A stretch of DNA of 64,000 bases from an uncultured Saprospiraceae bacterium (GCA_937921775.1 CAKZUK010000018.1:26345-90344); one strand, 5' to 3'; positions 53,847 through 63,260 are shown, counted from the first letter of the stretch. Translations and numbers: made by a program. The notes: generated by a model not told the origin, from the letters alone.

Positions 53847-55092
53847 TTTTCCACCGGAAAGTAATGCCCCTGCCACACGGACATATGAGCACTGCATAGA
53901 GTGGTTGAAAAAAGGAGCAGAGGTCACTGTAATTACCTGCGCTCCAAATTATCCCAAAGGGGAACTTTTTCCTGGCTACAAGAATAAGTGGAAGCAGGAG
54001 GAAATAATGGATGGAATAAAAGTGATCAGAGTTTGGACTTATATCACACCTAATCGTGGACTGGTACGAAGAATTTTTGATTATTTGAGTTTTTGCATAA
54101 CTGCCTTTATTGCAAGCTTGTCCGTTTCAACGGATGTTATCATTGCTACATCACCTCAGTTGTTTACAGCACTTGCTGGATACCTAGCGAGTAAGTTTAA
54201 ACAAAAACCATGGATACTAGAGATTCGTGATTTATGGCCAGAATCAATAAGTGCGGTTGGTGCCATGAAGGAAAGCAAGCTATTGAAGTTATTGGATCAG
54301 CTTGTAATGTTCCTGTACCGAAATGCAGATCAAGTGGTAGTTGTGACCGATGCCTTCAAACGTAGAGTGCATAGCTGTGGCGCTGAGCTAAATCGCATAC
54401 ATGTTGTTAAGAATGGCGTCCATCTTCATAAATTTCAAAATCAACTAAAAGATCATTCGATCATTAGTGCACACCAATTGCAAGGAAAATTTATTGTGGC
54501 TTATATAGGAACGCATGGGATGGCTCACAATTTGGATTTCATATTAGATTGCGCGGCGGAAGTAAAGAACGATAATATTCACTTTCTGTTTGTAGGTGAA
54601 GGTGCGATGAAAAGCCGTTTATTGAAGCAATTAAAAGCGCTCGAATTAACTAATGTGACTATGCTTGATGCGGTGTTAAAACCAGAAGTTCCGCGTTATA
54701 TCAGTGTAGCAGATGTGGCTCTAATTCCACTTAAGAAAAAGAATACCTTCAAAAAAGTATTGCCATCAAAGATATTTGAAAATGCTGCGATGATGAAACC
54801 GATATTGTTAGGAGTGGAAGGGGAGGCAAAAGAAGTGATTGAATCTTATCATGCAGGCCTTTGCTTTGAACCAGGAAATAAGACCGACTTCTTGTCTAAA
54901 TTAAATTCAATTTATGAAGACAAGCAACAATATAAAGCTTTCCAAGAAGGATGCATTCGATTAGCGGAGGACTTCGACAGGGAGAGTTTGGCTTTAAAGA
55001 TGTATGGAGTAATAGAAATGATGACCATGAAAGAAAGGCAGCAAAAGCAAGTTGATTTAGATGTTGGATTAGAGGTCGAGTCTGGTGAATAG
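53821..55092 (+). CDS. GT4-family glycosyltransferase, WbuB-like
   Basis: This is a 423-residue GT-B enzyme. Its N terminus (FLTDNFPPESNAPATRTYEH) and mid-region (EIRDLWPESISAVGAM) match the WbuB group of L-fucosamine or N-acetyl-sugar transferases. The C-terminal donor site is AYIGTHGMAHNLDFIL followed by LPSKIFENAAMMKPILLGV. It starts inside the end of the heparinase-fold gene (26-bp overlap) and is the last gene before a 414-bp gap. Confidence 0.9.
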   Translation: MKILFLTDNFPPESNAPATRTYEHCIEWLKKGAEVTVITCAPNYPKGELFPGYKNKWKQEEIMDGIKVIRVWTYITPNRGLVRRIFDYLSFCITAFIASLSVSTDVIIATSPQLFTALAGYLASKFKQKPWILEIRDLWPESISAVGAMKESKLLKLLDQLVMFLYRNADQVVVVTDAFKRRVHSCGAELNRIHVVKNGVHLHKFQNQLKDHSIISAHQLQGKFIVAYIGTHGMAHNLDFILDCAAEVKNDNIHFLFVGEGAMKSRLLKQLKALELTNVTMLDAVLKPEVPRYISVADVALIPLKKKNTFKKVLPSKIFENAAMMKPILLGVEGEAKEVIESYHAGLCFEPGNKTDFLSKLNSIYEDKQQYKAFQEGCIRLAEDFDRESLALKMYGVIEMMTMKERQQKQVDLDVGLEVESGE

Positions 55093-55506
55093 GGGACTGC
55101 CAATTGCATTTTAGATTCGCATAAAATGTCGAGGATGAATGCTATGCTTAAAGAATCAAGGACTCAACCAAGCTTCTACGAAACCACTATTTCTACTAAG
55201 CCCTGAAGTTTCATTTATATGCTTTAATAAGCTAACGCAATATTCTCAGAAAGTAACTAAGGCCTTAAATGATGAAATTTTACATTTAGTTCCCTACCAT
55301 GAAAAGGGTAAATTGCTTAAGTAAACCCAAATAAACCCACCAAATTGGTGAGCTCAATTGAATCTTATAAACTTAATACTTATATTGTGGCAGGTATAAA
55401 TTCTCCCTCCCTGTACCTAATCATTTCTGCAACATTCCACCAAAATTTAGTAATTGAAACCTAGTTTCAATACTCAAATATTTCGTCATTCTTAATACTT
55501 AAAACT
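55093..55506. other. Intergenic region with two small dyads; no firm gene
   Basis: This 414-bp gap breaks the otherwise tight polysaccharide locus. An open frame at 55139-55324 would encode 61 residues that I do not recognise; it has no family match by eye and no clear ribosome-binding site, so I do not call it. Two dyads are present: CACCAA-A-TTGGTG at 55338-55350, and ATTGAAAC-CTA-GTTTCAAT at 55453-55471. The second lies 36 bp before the next start codon and may be an operator. A new promoter for the downstream epimerase is likely. Confidence 0.5.
55453..55471. promoter_or_regulatory. Operator-like dyad upstream of the epimerase gene
   Basis: Perfect 8-bp arms ATTGAAAC (55453-55460) and GTTTCAAT (55464-55471) flank a CTA centre. 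It lies 36 bp upstream of the ATG at 55507. It could be an operator or a short hairpin in the 5' untranslated region. Confidence 0.4.
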
Positions 55507-56454
55507 ATGAGTTTTAAAAAAGTACTTATTACTGGTGGTGCAGGATTTATTGGTAATCATCTAGCTTCAAATCTAATTAGCTTGGGGTGGAACGTATCTG
55601 TTCTTGACAACTTCTCATCAAACAATAAACTTACAAACGGTCTACTGTCTAACATTCACCTTATTGAAGGTGATGTCCGAGACGAAAAAGTAGTTATGCG
55701 AGCAGCGATCGGTTGTAGCGTAATCATTCATCTTGCAGCAGTAGTTGGTGTGGATGAAGTGATCAAAAGAAACATAGAAATGGTGGAAACTGAAACCATT
55801 GGAACCTTCAACGTTGTCAAGGCGGCAATCGAGCATAAAGTAGAAAAAATAATCTATGCCTCTTCCAGTGCTGTATACGATGAAGTGCAAGGAAGGTCAA
55901 GCAAAGAAGAAGATTTACTGGGACCAGTCAGCACTTACGCTATAGCAAAGCGACTCAATGAAAAATACTTAGAGTCAGTTACATCTATGTACGGAATCGC
56001 AACCAATTCACTGCGATTCTTCAACGTTTATGGTGACAAGCAGGATACACGAATGGTCATCCCTAGATTCTTTGAACAGGCTATGAATGATCAAGCTATT
56101 CAGGTGTTTGGAAACGGTAGCCAAACCAGGGATTTTACACATGTCAATGATGTGGTAACTGCGATTACTAAATTAGCATTTAAAAAAGATTTAAGTGGGA
56201 CATTTAATATATCAAGAGGTATTGAAACTCCAATAGTTGAGCTTGCCAAATTAGTTAAGCGACTATGTATGTCTAGTTCCAAGATTGACTTGATTGGTTT
56301 TCCGGAAGATCGACTTTCATTCAAGGTAGATCGACGAGTTGGTTGCTCTGAAAAATTGTTTGAGCAAGTTGGCTTCAAGCCAGAAATTGTTCTTGAATAT
56401 GGTCTGCAACAATATCTGCAAAACTTGCGTAGACCACTTCGAAAAGCAATTTAA
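55507..56454 (+). CDS. NAD-dependent sugar epimerase/dehydratase
   Basis: This 315-residue extended SDR protein has the NAD loop ITGGAGFIGNHLAS (8-21), the catalytic YAIAK (near 149-153) and RFFNVYGDKQDTRMVIPRF. The overall pattern is that of UDP-glucose/UDP-GlcNAc 4-epimerases and UDP-glucuronate decarboxylases; by eye I cannot separate these. It is followed after 11 bp by a glycosyltransferase-like gene, so the two probably act together. Confidence 0.88.
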   Translation: MSFKKVLITGGAGFIGNHLASNLISLGWNVSVLDNFSSNNKLTNGLLSNIHLIEGDVRDEKVVMRAAIGCSVIIHLAAVVGVDEVIKRNIEMVETETIGTFNVVKAAIEHKVEKIIYASSSAVYDEVQGRSSKEEDLLGPVSTYAIAKRLNEKYLESVTSMYGIATNSLRFFNVYGDKQDTRMVIPRFFEQAMNDQAIQVFGNGSQTRDFTHVNDVVTAITKLAFKKDLSGTFNISRGIETPIVELAKLVKRLCMSSSKIDLIGFPEDRLSFKVDRRVGCSEKLFEQVGFKPEIVLEYGLQQYLQNLRRPLRKAI

Positions 56455-56465
56455 GTTGACTAGTC

Positions 56466-57362
56466 ATGGCTGAAGAAGTAATTAACTATTCTGAAAAGAA
56501 AGAATCTAGCTGGCTGCAAAATAAGTGGCGAGGCTTTACAAATCGATATCATAAGTTCAAGCGATACTTGTTGTGGGATATCCATACGATCTTACACCGC
56601 ATTGAACCTGACTATTCAAAAATTGCTAAGGATTCAATTCCTGTACTGATAAATAACTTTAATCGATTGGAGCTTTTGCAAAAGCAAATTGACTGGTTAC
56701 TTTCACTTGAAGACAAGGTGTCGATTATTATCATCGATAACTTATCTACCTATCCACCTTTACTTGAGTATTATGAAAACATAAAACACCCTCAAATTCA
56801 AGTGGTCTATTTGAATTTTAATTCTTGGCGAAAAGGTGCAGAATATTTGGGTGAAAAGAAATTAGCCGATTTTGAAAAGTATATCATAACTGATTCTGAC
56901 CTCTTAGCATTTGAGTCAACTCCAAGCAACTTAATTTCACATATTTCAAAATTGATGGACAAGTATCCTCAATACAACCACATCGGCACCTCACTTGAAA
57001 TCAATGATTTGCCAGATTACAACCCTTTAAAGAAAAAAATAATCCAGCACGAATCTCAATACTGGACTCCAGCTGCCAAGGTGATTGATAATGAAGTAAG
57101 CATCGCTCTGGTAGATACGACATTTGCGATGTATCGAAATACCTCTAGAGTTTTACCAACAGGTCCAGCTTTAAGAACGCTCCGACCTTTTACTTTAAAA
57201 CATGTAGATTGGTATTTAGACCCTAATCAAAATTCATCGGAATATCAATTTTATCTTGACTCTTGCAAGAGCTTCGCCACCTGGGCACATGAGGCTAAAA
57301 AGAAAGAAAATGCAAGCCAAGAAATGACATCTAAACAAAAAACAGGCATAGAAGCGAGTTGA
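56466..57362 (+). CDS. GT2-like (GT-A fold) glycosyltransferase
   Basis: This 298-residue protein has a GT-A-like core: PVLINNFNRLELLQKQIDWL near 58-77, VSIIIIDNLSTYPP and the metal-binding TDSD (near 141-144). The N-terminal 45 residues are basic, and the last 30 are lysine-, glutamate- and glutamine-rich. Similar proteins in polysaccharide loci transfer sugars to the growing repeat unit. It is the last recognisable gene of the locus. Confidence 0.78.
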   Translation: MAEEVINYSEKKESSWLQNKWRGFTNRYHKFKRYLLWDIHTILHRIEPDYSKIAKDSIPVLINNFNRLELLQKQIDWLLSLEDKVSIIIIDNLSTYPPLLEYYENIKHPQIQVVYLNFNSWRKGAEYLGEKKLADFEKYIITDSDLLAFESTPSNLISHISKLMDKYPQYNHIGTSLEINDLPDYNPLKKKIIQHESQYWTPAAKVIDNEVSIALVDTTFAMYRNTSRVLPTGPALRTLRPFTLKHVDWYLDPNQNSSEYQFYLDSCKSFATWAHEAKKKENASQEMTSKQKTGIEAS

Positions 57363-57511
57363 AAAATAGTTATTTAGAGTCAGCAAGCCAGAGATAATAA
57401 TTGGAGCTTTTTTATTGGGAACACCCAAACTCCATGACTGATCAACAGGTTTTGATTATTGGCTTATACGATACTGTTTTCTTTGCTTCCCAAATAAATA
57501 TAACGTTTACA

Positions 57512-58876
57512 ATGACACAACAAACTATGCTACCTCCGCGCGCTCCGAGGTATAGATCCATATTGCGTCTTCAGCGATTCATGGACAATCCCATCCCTTT
57601 CATGAATGAAAATTTAGAAAAGTATGGAGACACTTATTGCTTTAGTTTGCGCTACAGCAAGACTAATATTCTTACCGTTGATCCAGACGTAATTCAGCAC
57701 ATTTTGCGTAAAAATGCAGCTAATTATGAAAAGCCAGTGGAAGGTACTGACGCTTTGGCTCGCTTTGTTGGAACAGGACTTTTACTGGCAAGTGGTGAAG
57801 AACATACTCGTCAACGAAAGTTAATGGCTCCCGGTTTTCGCCCGAAGAAACTCTCCAAGCTGATCTCCTTGATGGATCGTGAAATTGATACGTATTTTGA
57901 TGGCTTTGATAATCGAGTGCAGGAGAATCCAGAATTTACGATTGATGATGAAATGCGTGCGCTGACCTTTAGAGTAATGTCTAAGGCTATTTTTAGTGAT
58001 GATATGTCTGCTGAAATGATTGATGCTTTTTCAAAGCGTTTTCAAACACTGCAGGATTTCTTAATGAAATTGGTACGTGTTCCTGCTTTGATGAAATGGT
58101 ATAACATTAATGGAAAAACAAAGCACTATGAGCAGTTGGCGAGCGAAAACAATCAAGTAATTTTAGACATTGTTGCCAAGCGCAGAAAGCGAGCATTAGA
58201 GGATGACTTACTAGGGATGTTGATGGGCTGTACTTATGAGAATAGTGAAGATGGTATGTCCGACAAACAATTACAAAATGAGAGTTTGATTCTCTTTGTT
58301 GCAGGTCATGAAACGGCTGCAAATATTCTATCCTGGATTTTTTATATACTTAAGAAGCACCCTGAATGCATTGAAAGAATCAAGGCTGAGTCGGCAGAAA
58401 TACTAGAAGGGCGTCTACCTGAGTTTGAAGATTTATTAAAAATGGAATACCTGAGTCAGGTAATCGATGAATGCTTGCGGCTTTATCCACCATCTTGGAT
58501 AACATCACGAGTAGCTTTGGAGGATGATGAAGTGAATGGGTTTAAAATTCCAAAAGGGGCACGTGTTATTCCATTTATTTATGGCTTGCATCATTCGGAG
58601 AAGCTATGGCCTAATGCAGAAAAATTTGACCCTAGTCGCTTCACTAAAGAGGGGAGAACAGGAAGACATAATTTCGCGCACATGCCTTTTGGAGCTGGTC
58701 CGAGAATGTGCTTAGGACGTAATTTTGCCATGATGGAAATGAAGATGATCATTTTGAAATTTCTTGATCGATATTCCTTTGACTTGGTCAAAGATCAGAA
58801 GGTATCGATATTGCCTGGAGTTACCTTAAAGCCTAGAGGTGGAATCCGATTTCGTATCAATGGAGATGCAAAATAG
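57512..58876 (+). CDS. Cytochrome P450 monooxygenase
   Basis: This is a 454-residue P450. The oxygen-binding I-helix motif AGHETAAN lies near 264-271, then ExxR in DECLRLYPPS, and the haem loop FGAGPRMCLGRNFA with Cys400 as the haem ligand. I chose ATG 57512 (MTQQTMLPPRAP) because the proline-rich start is typical; the longer in-frame start at 57401 would add 37 residues unlike the family. The pattern resembles CYP4/CYP102-like fatty acid hydroxylases, so a fatty acid or PUFA substrate is plausible, but nothing in the sequence shows it. It ends before a shared hairpin. Confidence 0.93.
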   Translation: MTQQTMLPPRAPRYRSILRLQRFMDNPIPFMNENLEKYGDTYCFSLRYSKTNILTVDPDVIQHILRKNAANYEKPVEGTDALARFVGTGLLLASGEEHTRQRKLMAPGFRPKKLSKLISLMDREIDTYFDGFDNRVQENPEFTIDDEMRALTFRVMSKAIFSDDMSAEMIDAFSKRFQTLQDFLMKLVRVPALMKWYNINGKTKHYEQLASENNQVILDIVAKRRKRALEDDLLGMLMGCTYENSEDGMSDKQLQNESLILFVAGHETAANILSWIFYILKKHPECIERIKAESAEILEGRLPEFEDLLKMEYLSQVIDECLRLYPPSWITSRVALEDDEVNGFKIPKGARVIPFIYGLHHSEKLWPNAEKFDPSRFTKEGRTGRHNFAHMPFGAGPRMCLGRNFAMMEMKMIILKFLDRYSFDLVKDQKVSILPGVTLKPRGGIRFRINGDAK

Positions 58877-58925
58877 GATAGATTCTTAAACGATAATATT
58901 TTTAGTTAGACGCGTTTTTTAAGAA

Positions 58926-58968
58926 CATAGAGTACCTAGTTCGATTGTTTTGATTTATGTACTCTATG
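58926..58968. terminator. Bidirectional hairpin terminator after the P450 gene
   Basis: CATAGAGTAC (58926-58935) and GTACTCTATG (58959-58968) are perfect reverse complements with a 23-nt loop. An outer pair TAGACGC (58907-58913) and GCGTCTA (58968-58974) nearly extends the stem. It lies between convergent genes (P450 stop at 58876 and deacetylase stop at 59030). Confidence 0.7.
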
Positions 58969-59029
58969 CGTCTATATGACAATCCACGATAGAAGTAAAT
59001 CAAGTATTTGGATGCCAGAACAGTAGCAA

Positions 59030-59800
59030 TTATTTCAATGCTGAAAATGATCCGAATTCCAAATTCAATTCAAGCAAAGCATCAATAATGGCATTAAAAT
59101 CCTGATTCGTTTCCTCGTGGTCATGAAGGAGGATGACTTCAGCAGAAGCTGAGGCTAGCCATCGTTTTTCGAAACCGAGAAAGCCACGACAATCGGAGGG
59201 ACGTTGTTTTTGCATTCGCTTAAGGACACTTTGTAAGCTACTAATCCCAAGCGTTGGTTTTTTCTGATTGATGGACCATTCCATTATGTCAAATGTCCAA
59301 GACCAATCGATATCCAAAAACAGATTAGACTTCCGCATAAAATTGTAATTGACATCATCAAAAGAAGGTTGAGTGTAACCCAATTTCTGCAATACATTTT
59401 GAATGTAATCTTTTCGTTTTTTATCACTTCTTCTCCATATGCTGAAGACCTTTCCATGCTTTAAATCTCCTTTATCTCCATAGGGGAATCGAAACCATTT
59501 TGCAGGTCGTTTAATGCCCGATTTCTGATAAAGTGATTCTATTATTTCATCCGTCTTTTCAATTTCATCTTTAGCTTGCTCTAATGATATTTTCGAAAAA
59601 GCAGGATGACTATAGCTATGATTTGCAATGATGAACCCTTTTTGAATACATTCAATTATCTCATCAGGGCGCTCCTCCATGAGTTGTCCAATACAGAAAA
59701 AAACAGTAGGAATATGCTTCTCTTTAAGATATGACATCTTATCTCGAAATCCTGAAGTAGGTGAGTCGTCTATAGTAAGATAAGCGGTCTTGTTATTCAA
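59030..59800 (-). CDS. Polysaccharide deacetylase (NodB homology domain)
   Basis: This 256-residue protein has the NodB fold motifs: TIDDSPT (9-15) with the catalytic and metal Asp residues, the metal-binding NHSYSHPAF (near 61-69), and WFRFPYGDKG (near 102-111). A C-terminal LLHDHEE provides the last His motif. It would remove acetyl groups from N-acetylated glycans. No signal peptide is visible, so it may be cytosolic or act on a precursor. It stands alone on the leftward strand. Confidence 0.88.
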   Translation of the reverse strand: MNNKTAYLTIDDSPTSGFRDKMSYLKEKHIPTVFFCIGQLMEERPDEIIECIQKGFIIANHSYSHPAFSKISLEQAKDEIEKTDEIIESLYQKSGIKRPAKWFRFPYGDKGDLKHGKVFSIWRRSDKKRKDYIQNVLQKLGYTQPSFDDVNYNFMRKSNLFLDIDWSWTFDIMEWSINQKKPTLGISSLQSVLKRMQKQRPSDCRGFLGFEKRWLASASAEVILLHDHEETNQDFNAIIDALLELNLEFGSFSALK

Positions 59801-59851
59801 AATAAATTAGGCGTTTGTTAGCTGTTTTTTACGATTCAATTACTTAAAAAA

Positions 59852-60277
59852 TTACCATCTAAGCTGATAAGGATAACGTTCGTAATAAGCATTATCCTCA
59901 TTAATAGTGTACCCATCTTTGCCATTTTTTGTTGCAATTTCTATTAACTCAAGCGCCTTTTCCTTATTACCTAATCGACCGATACACATCGCTTTGTAAT
60001 ATTGTGCATCAGCAAACTTAGGATATAACTTCAGCGATTTATCAAAATATTCAATGCCTTCCTCGTACTTATAGTTTTCATATTTACTGACACCAAGATA
60101 GAATAAATCGAGGTGATGCACAAAACCTTCGCCGTGGGTTTTGATTTGAAATGCTAAGTCTCCTTCAAAAGTTCGTTCAGCTTTATCAAATTGATTAAGC
60201 TGAAGCCTTTTCTTTGTTTGGAAATTGTAAACTATATCTACTTTGAATGGTGTAATTTTTATTTTCATAGAAACCAT
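59852..60277 (-). CDS. TPR-repeat protein, possibly the 3' half of a frameshifted gene
   Basis: This frame of up to 141 residues has tetratricopeptide-like helices (LFYLGVSKYENYKYEEGIEY, then AQYYKAMCIGRLGNKEKALE). It ends ERYPYQLRW. The predicted start at 60277 lies 83 bp inside the upstream gene (60195-60581) in another frame, which is unusual. The first 30 residues read like continued coding sequence rather than a true start. One possibility is a single gene of about 243 residues broken by a frameshift around 60195-60277. I do not recognise a function beyond protein-protein contact. Confidence 0.6.
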   Translation of the reverse strand: MVSMKIKITPFKVDIVYNFQTKKRLQLNQFDKAERTFEGDLAFQIKTHGEGFVHHLDLFYLGVSKYENYKYEEGIEYFDKSLKLYPKFADAQYYKAMCIGRLGNKEKALELIEIATKNGKDGYTINEDNAYYERYPYQLRW

Positions 60278-60581
60278 CTATTTCAGGTTGAAAGAGATGT
60301 TCACAGGCTGCTTCTTCAAGTCCAAAGCCACTTAAATTTTTCTCCAATCTGGTCTTAAACGAAGCTTGAGCGCAATCTATTTTGAGTATCGAAGCGCTTC
60401 TATTAAAAAACTTCCACAATTGACTTTTAGTTCTAACTTGAAAATCAGGGAGACGAAGTCCATGTGTAAAATCACAACAAACAGTTGCTACATTACTATT
60501 CCCAAATTCATTGACAATAGTAATCTTACAATCTTTGTAATTAAAAGTTAATTGGTGAATGCTTACAGGAAGTCTTGACAT
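60195..60581 (-). CDS. Hypothetical protein, possibly the 5' half of a frameshifted gene
   Basis: The frame encodes 128 residues (MSRLPVSIHQLTFNYKDCKI) with no family I recognise and no signal peptide or membrane segment. It overlaps the TPR frame by 83 bp on the same strand. If the two are one gene, this part is an N-terminal beta-rich region before the TPR helices. If separate, the overlap would be unusually long. There is no promoter signal I can support. Confidence 0.5.
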   Translation of the reverse strand: MSRLPVSIHQLTFNYKDCKITIVNEFGNSNVATVCCDFTHGLRLPDFQVRTKSQLWKFFNRSASILKIDCAQASFKTRLEKNLSGFGLEEAACEHLFQPEIDGFYENKNYTIQSRYSLQFPNKEKASA

Positions 60582-60744
60582 GCCAAGGCCATAGTATTTT
60601 CTATCCTCAAAAACATAATGCCATTTTCGATATCCGCTACTTTTTGAAATGCTTCTTTCATTTTCCTATTTTTTGTAAAATAGAAATATTTAGTTTAAGT
60701 AAGCGAAAAATTCGACGATTGCCAGTATATACCAGAGCAAAGAA

Positions 60745-61191
60745 TCAAATATCAGCATCTAAAACATCATCATTGTTTGTTACTGAGCTAGTCTTTTCTT
60801 TTGATGAAAAAGTAGCCGGTATGATTAAAGATAAAATGATACTCACGGGCAACATTAGCATGCCATTAGTCACCACGATTGGTAGATTCAATATTGGATT
60901 AAACTGCCCAAATACGATCATCGGATTTATGAAATTGTAAAGGATAACTCCTAACATGGTAGCGCAAAAACTTATCACAACACCCTTCCAATACCGATAG
61001 TTTTTATCTTGATTATGGTTCTTTAGATAATGATTGATTGCAAAGAGCATGACGGCACCAATAGTGATAAAACGCAAAGAATTACTTATGCTATCATCAA
61101 AGTACAAATTCAGATATGGAATGGATGAAAGGTGTCGAACGGCCAATAGCAACATGGAGCAAATGATACCAAACCTAATTATAGTATTCAT
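60745..61191 (-). CDS. Small membrane protein of unknown function
   Basis: This 148-residue protein has about four membrane helices (IIRFGIICSMLLLAVRHL, ITIGAVMLFAINHYL, GVVISFCATMLGVILY and MLMLPVSIILSLIIP), with a short charged C terminus. I chose ATG 61191 over a TTG at 61221. It resembles small four-helix proteins common in Bacteroidota, such as DUF4199 or DUF4293-like ones, but I cannot place it. Confidence 0.65.
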   Translation of the reverse strand: MNTIIRFGIICSMLLLAVRHLSSIPYLNLYFDDSISNSLRFITIGAVMLFAINHYLKNHNQDKNYRYWKGVVISFCATMLGVILYNFINPMIVFGQFNPILNLPIVVTNGMLMLPVSIILSLIIPATFSSKEKTSSVTNNDDVLDADI

Positions 61192-61392
61192 GTTTGTTGA
61201 ATTATTATTTTTGAAAAACAAATCTGCTTGTCCAAATCGCGACTTGCGTTTTGATTGCTGTCGTATTGACTAGACCATTCATTGTATGCTTTTTTGATGC
61301 TCATTATTTTGGTATTCACAAGTTATAGCTTGGTCTATTGAAGAGTGGCAGACTCTTGGTCAGCGGATGTATCTAGCTGTCCAAGCACTTAT

Positions 61393-63120
61393 TTATAATT
61401 GTTCCATCTCAACCAGGCTCGCTTTTTTCATCCGTTTCAATGAACGTTTAATTTTTCGTTTTAATCGCCTCGAGGCATCTTTGCTAAGTACATCTCTTAC
61501 TGTTGGCAAAGCAGCTAAGTACCAATCTTTCCAAGCTCTGAGAATTATCTTTTCATCTTCTATTGTCGATTCTTTAGTTTGGATATTATTACGCGATAAG
61601 CGACCTTCAATTTTAATTCTTTTCAAAGCGGCATATTCTGTCATTCGCAAAAGATCCTTTGCCGTTTTTTCAGAATCATTACATAGTACCAGACCAGAAG
61701 TCAGGGCACTAATTCCCACATTCGAAAGGGTAGTGGCTGAAACTTTATCAATTCGATCCGCATCAGTATGATAAAACACATCGGTAAAATGCCAGAGCAG
61801 TAAGCCAGGAATATTTGCATTCAAAAAAGGCTGATGATCACTACCTCCTTCAAAAGGATTGGTATTAACCTTCCAATTGGAAGTGAGTGCCTGGCGGCGA
61901 CAAACGTATTCGATAAAGTCATTAAAATAATGTGGATTAAAACTACGTTCATCAACTTCGCTAGCGCCCCATTCACTGTGCTTGTCATCACCACGTGTCC
62001 AAATAGCAGAAGGGTCAGGCATCTTTTCGATTAAGAAGGTTCCGCCAGTTTTCTCCGTATCCTCACCTACCATATCTAGGCTCATTCCCCAGCGAATATT
62101 TGTTGCGCGCAAACTGTCTTGTTGGATGTAGCGGTTTGTTGATTTTATTTCAACTCCCCACAAGAAAGTAAGCGTCCGATCTGGATTGATAGCTTTTTCC
62201 TTAAATAGCTCAGCAGTTACCCTGGCCATTTCGGCTTGAGCTCCTACACCGCTTGCATTGTCGTTAGCGCCGGGCTCTTGTACATGCGCGCTGTACACAA
62301 AACGTTGATCGGGATGTTTACTACCTTTAACTTCTGCAATAAGTGTCAATTCTTCTGAAGGATATATTTTCGTATCAATTTCAACTTTTACTTTTAGTGC
62401 TCCTTTTTCCAACTGTTCATGCAAAGCTGTTCGTGCAGCATAAGACAGATTGATGCACCATGTTTTCAAGGCACTATTGAAGGGAATTCCTGTAAAAGGA
62501 ATTGAGTTTTGATATTTTTCCGGTTGGTTATAATCGGGGATACCATAAGCTAATATTCCTATTGCACCTTTTTTCTCCACTGCAACTTTAAATAAACTGT
62601 ATGGATGATAATCCGCTAATACTATTTTGCCTTTTAAATTGATGCTGTCAAGATATTCAGGTTCTAAAGAACTCAAGTATACCACTTCCATTTCAAGTCC
62701 TTCACTCGGGGTTGAAAAGCTATTAATCGCAATCATGTTGCGATTGGTTCTGAATTGAAGTAATGGTGTTTTTGCTCCAGCTATTGAAAGTTTAGCGTCC
62801 ACTGGCTCCCAGGCAGGTGTGCGCAAAGGGTAGTGTTCTAGTCGATATGTTAGTCTTGCATTTGGAGCCTCACTTTCTTTTTGGTAACCAGCTTTTTCAA
62901 GAATTTTTTGGACGTAATAAATACTGGAGTCGAAATCGGCATTGCCTGGAGATCGCCAAAGTTCAGAAACGTAAGCGGTGGTGTTATATGCATTTTGCCC
63001 TTTGTATGCACTTCGGACGAGTTCTAGATAGCGGTCTGTTTTTTTACTTGCCTTTTGAGCTTGCATGGGTAGACTAAAGGCGATTGTTAGGACTAGGGCG
63101 AGTAGATATCTTGGTTTCAT
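61393..63120 (-). CDS. Secreted M28-family zinc peptidase
   Basis: This 575-residue protein has a signal peptide (about 1-22, ending MQAQ). A PA-like insert (about 170-240, KGKIVLADYHPYS) is followed by the M28 catalytic domain with metal-ligand motifs SAHVQEPGANDNASG (near 285-299), GVEIKS, DMVGED and, near the end, HTDADRIDKVS. M28 enzymes are aminopeptidases or carboxypeptidases using two zinc ions. One ligand region reads AHVQEPG where many have an Asp at that spacing, so one site could be altered. I chose ATG 63120 because the signal peptide starts there; the open frame goes back to 63222. Confidence 0.88.
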   Translation of the reverse strand: MKPRYLLALVLTIAFSLPMQAQKASKKTDRYLELVRSAYKGQNAYNTTAYVSELWRSPGNADFDSSIYYVQKILEKAGYQKESEAPNARLTYRLEHYPLRTPAWEPVDAKLSIAGAKTPLLQFRTNRNMIAINSFSTPSEGLEMEVVYLSSLEPEYLDSINLKGKIVLADYHPYSLFKVAVEKKGAIGILAYGIPDYNQPEKYQNSIPFTGIPFNSALKTWCINLSYAARTALHEQLEKGALKVKVEIDTKIYPSEELTLIAEVKGSKHPDQRFVYSAHVQEPGANDNASGVGAQAEMARVTAELFKEKAINPDRTLTFLWGVEIKSTNRYIQQDSLRATNIRWGMSLDMVGEDTEKTGGTFLIEKMPDPSAIWTRGDDKHSEWGASEVDERSFNPHYFNDFIEYVCRRQALTSNWKVNTNPFEGGSDHQPFLNANIPGLLLWHFTDVFYHTDADRIDKVSATTLSNVGISALTSGLVLCNDSEKTAKDLLRMTEYAALKRIKIEGRLSRNNIQTKESTIEDEKIILRAWKDWYLAALPTVRDVLSKDASRRLKRKIKRSLKRMKKASLVEMEQL

Positions 63121-63260
63121 TTTTTTATGTCCCCAAAAGAAAAGGAATTTCATTTTATCTCCTCTTTCATACATTTCTATGGTGTCTTTTAAATTGTATT
63201 TCATTTTGATTAGGGGCAGCACCCCAAGTGTTTTGAAGAAAGATTTAAGGCCTTTCTTGG

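Noticed and set aside
55139..55324. A 61-codon rightward frame as a small gene
   Set aside because: No recognisable family, no ribosome-binding site, and composition not clearly coding. It is noted only in the intergenic entry.
63213..63225. GGGG-CCCC hairpin as a terminator after the HAD gene
   Set aside because: The stem is only 4 bp with no T-tract, too weak to call as a feature.
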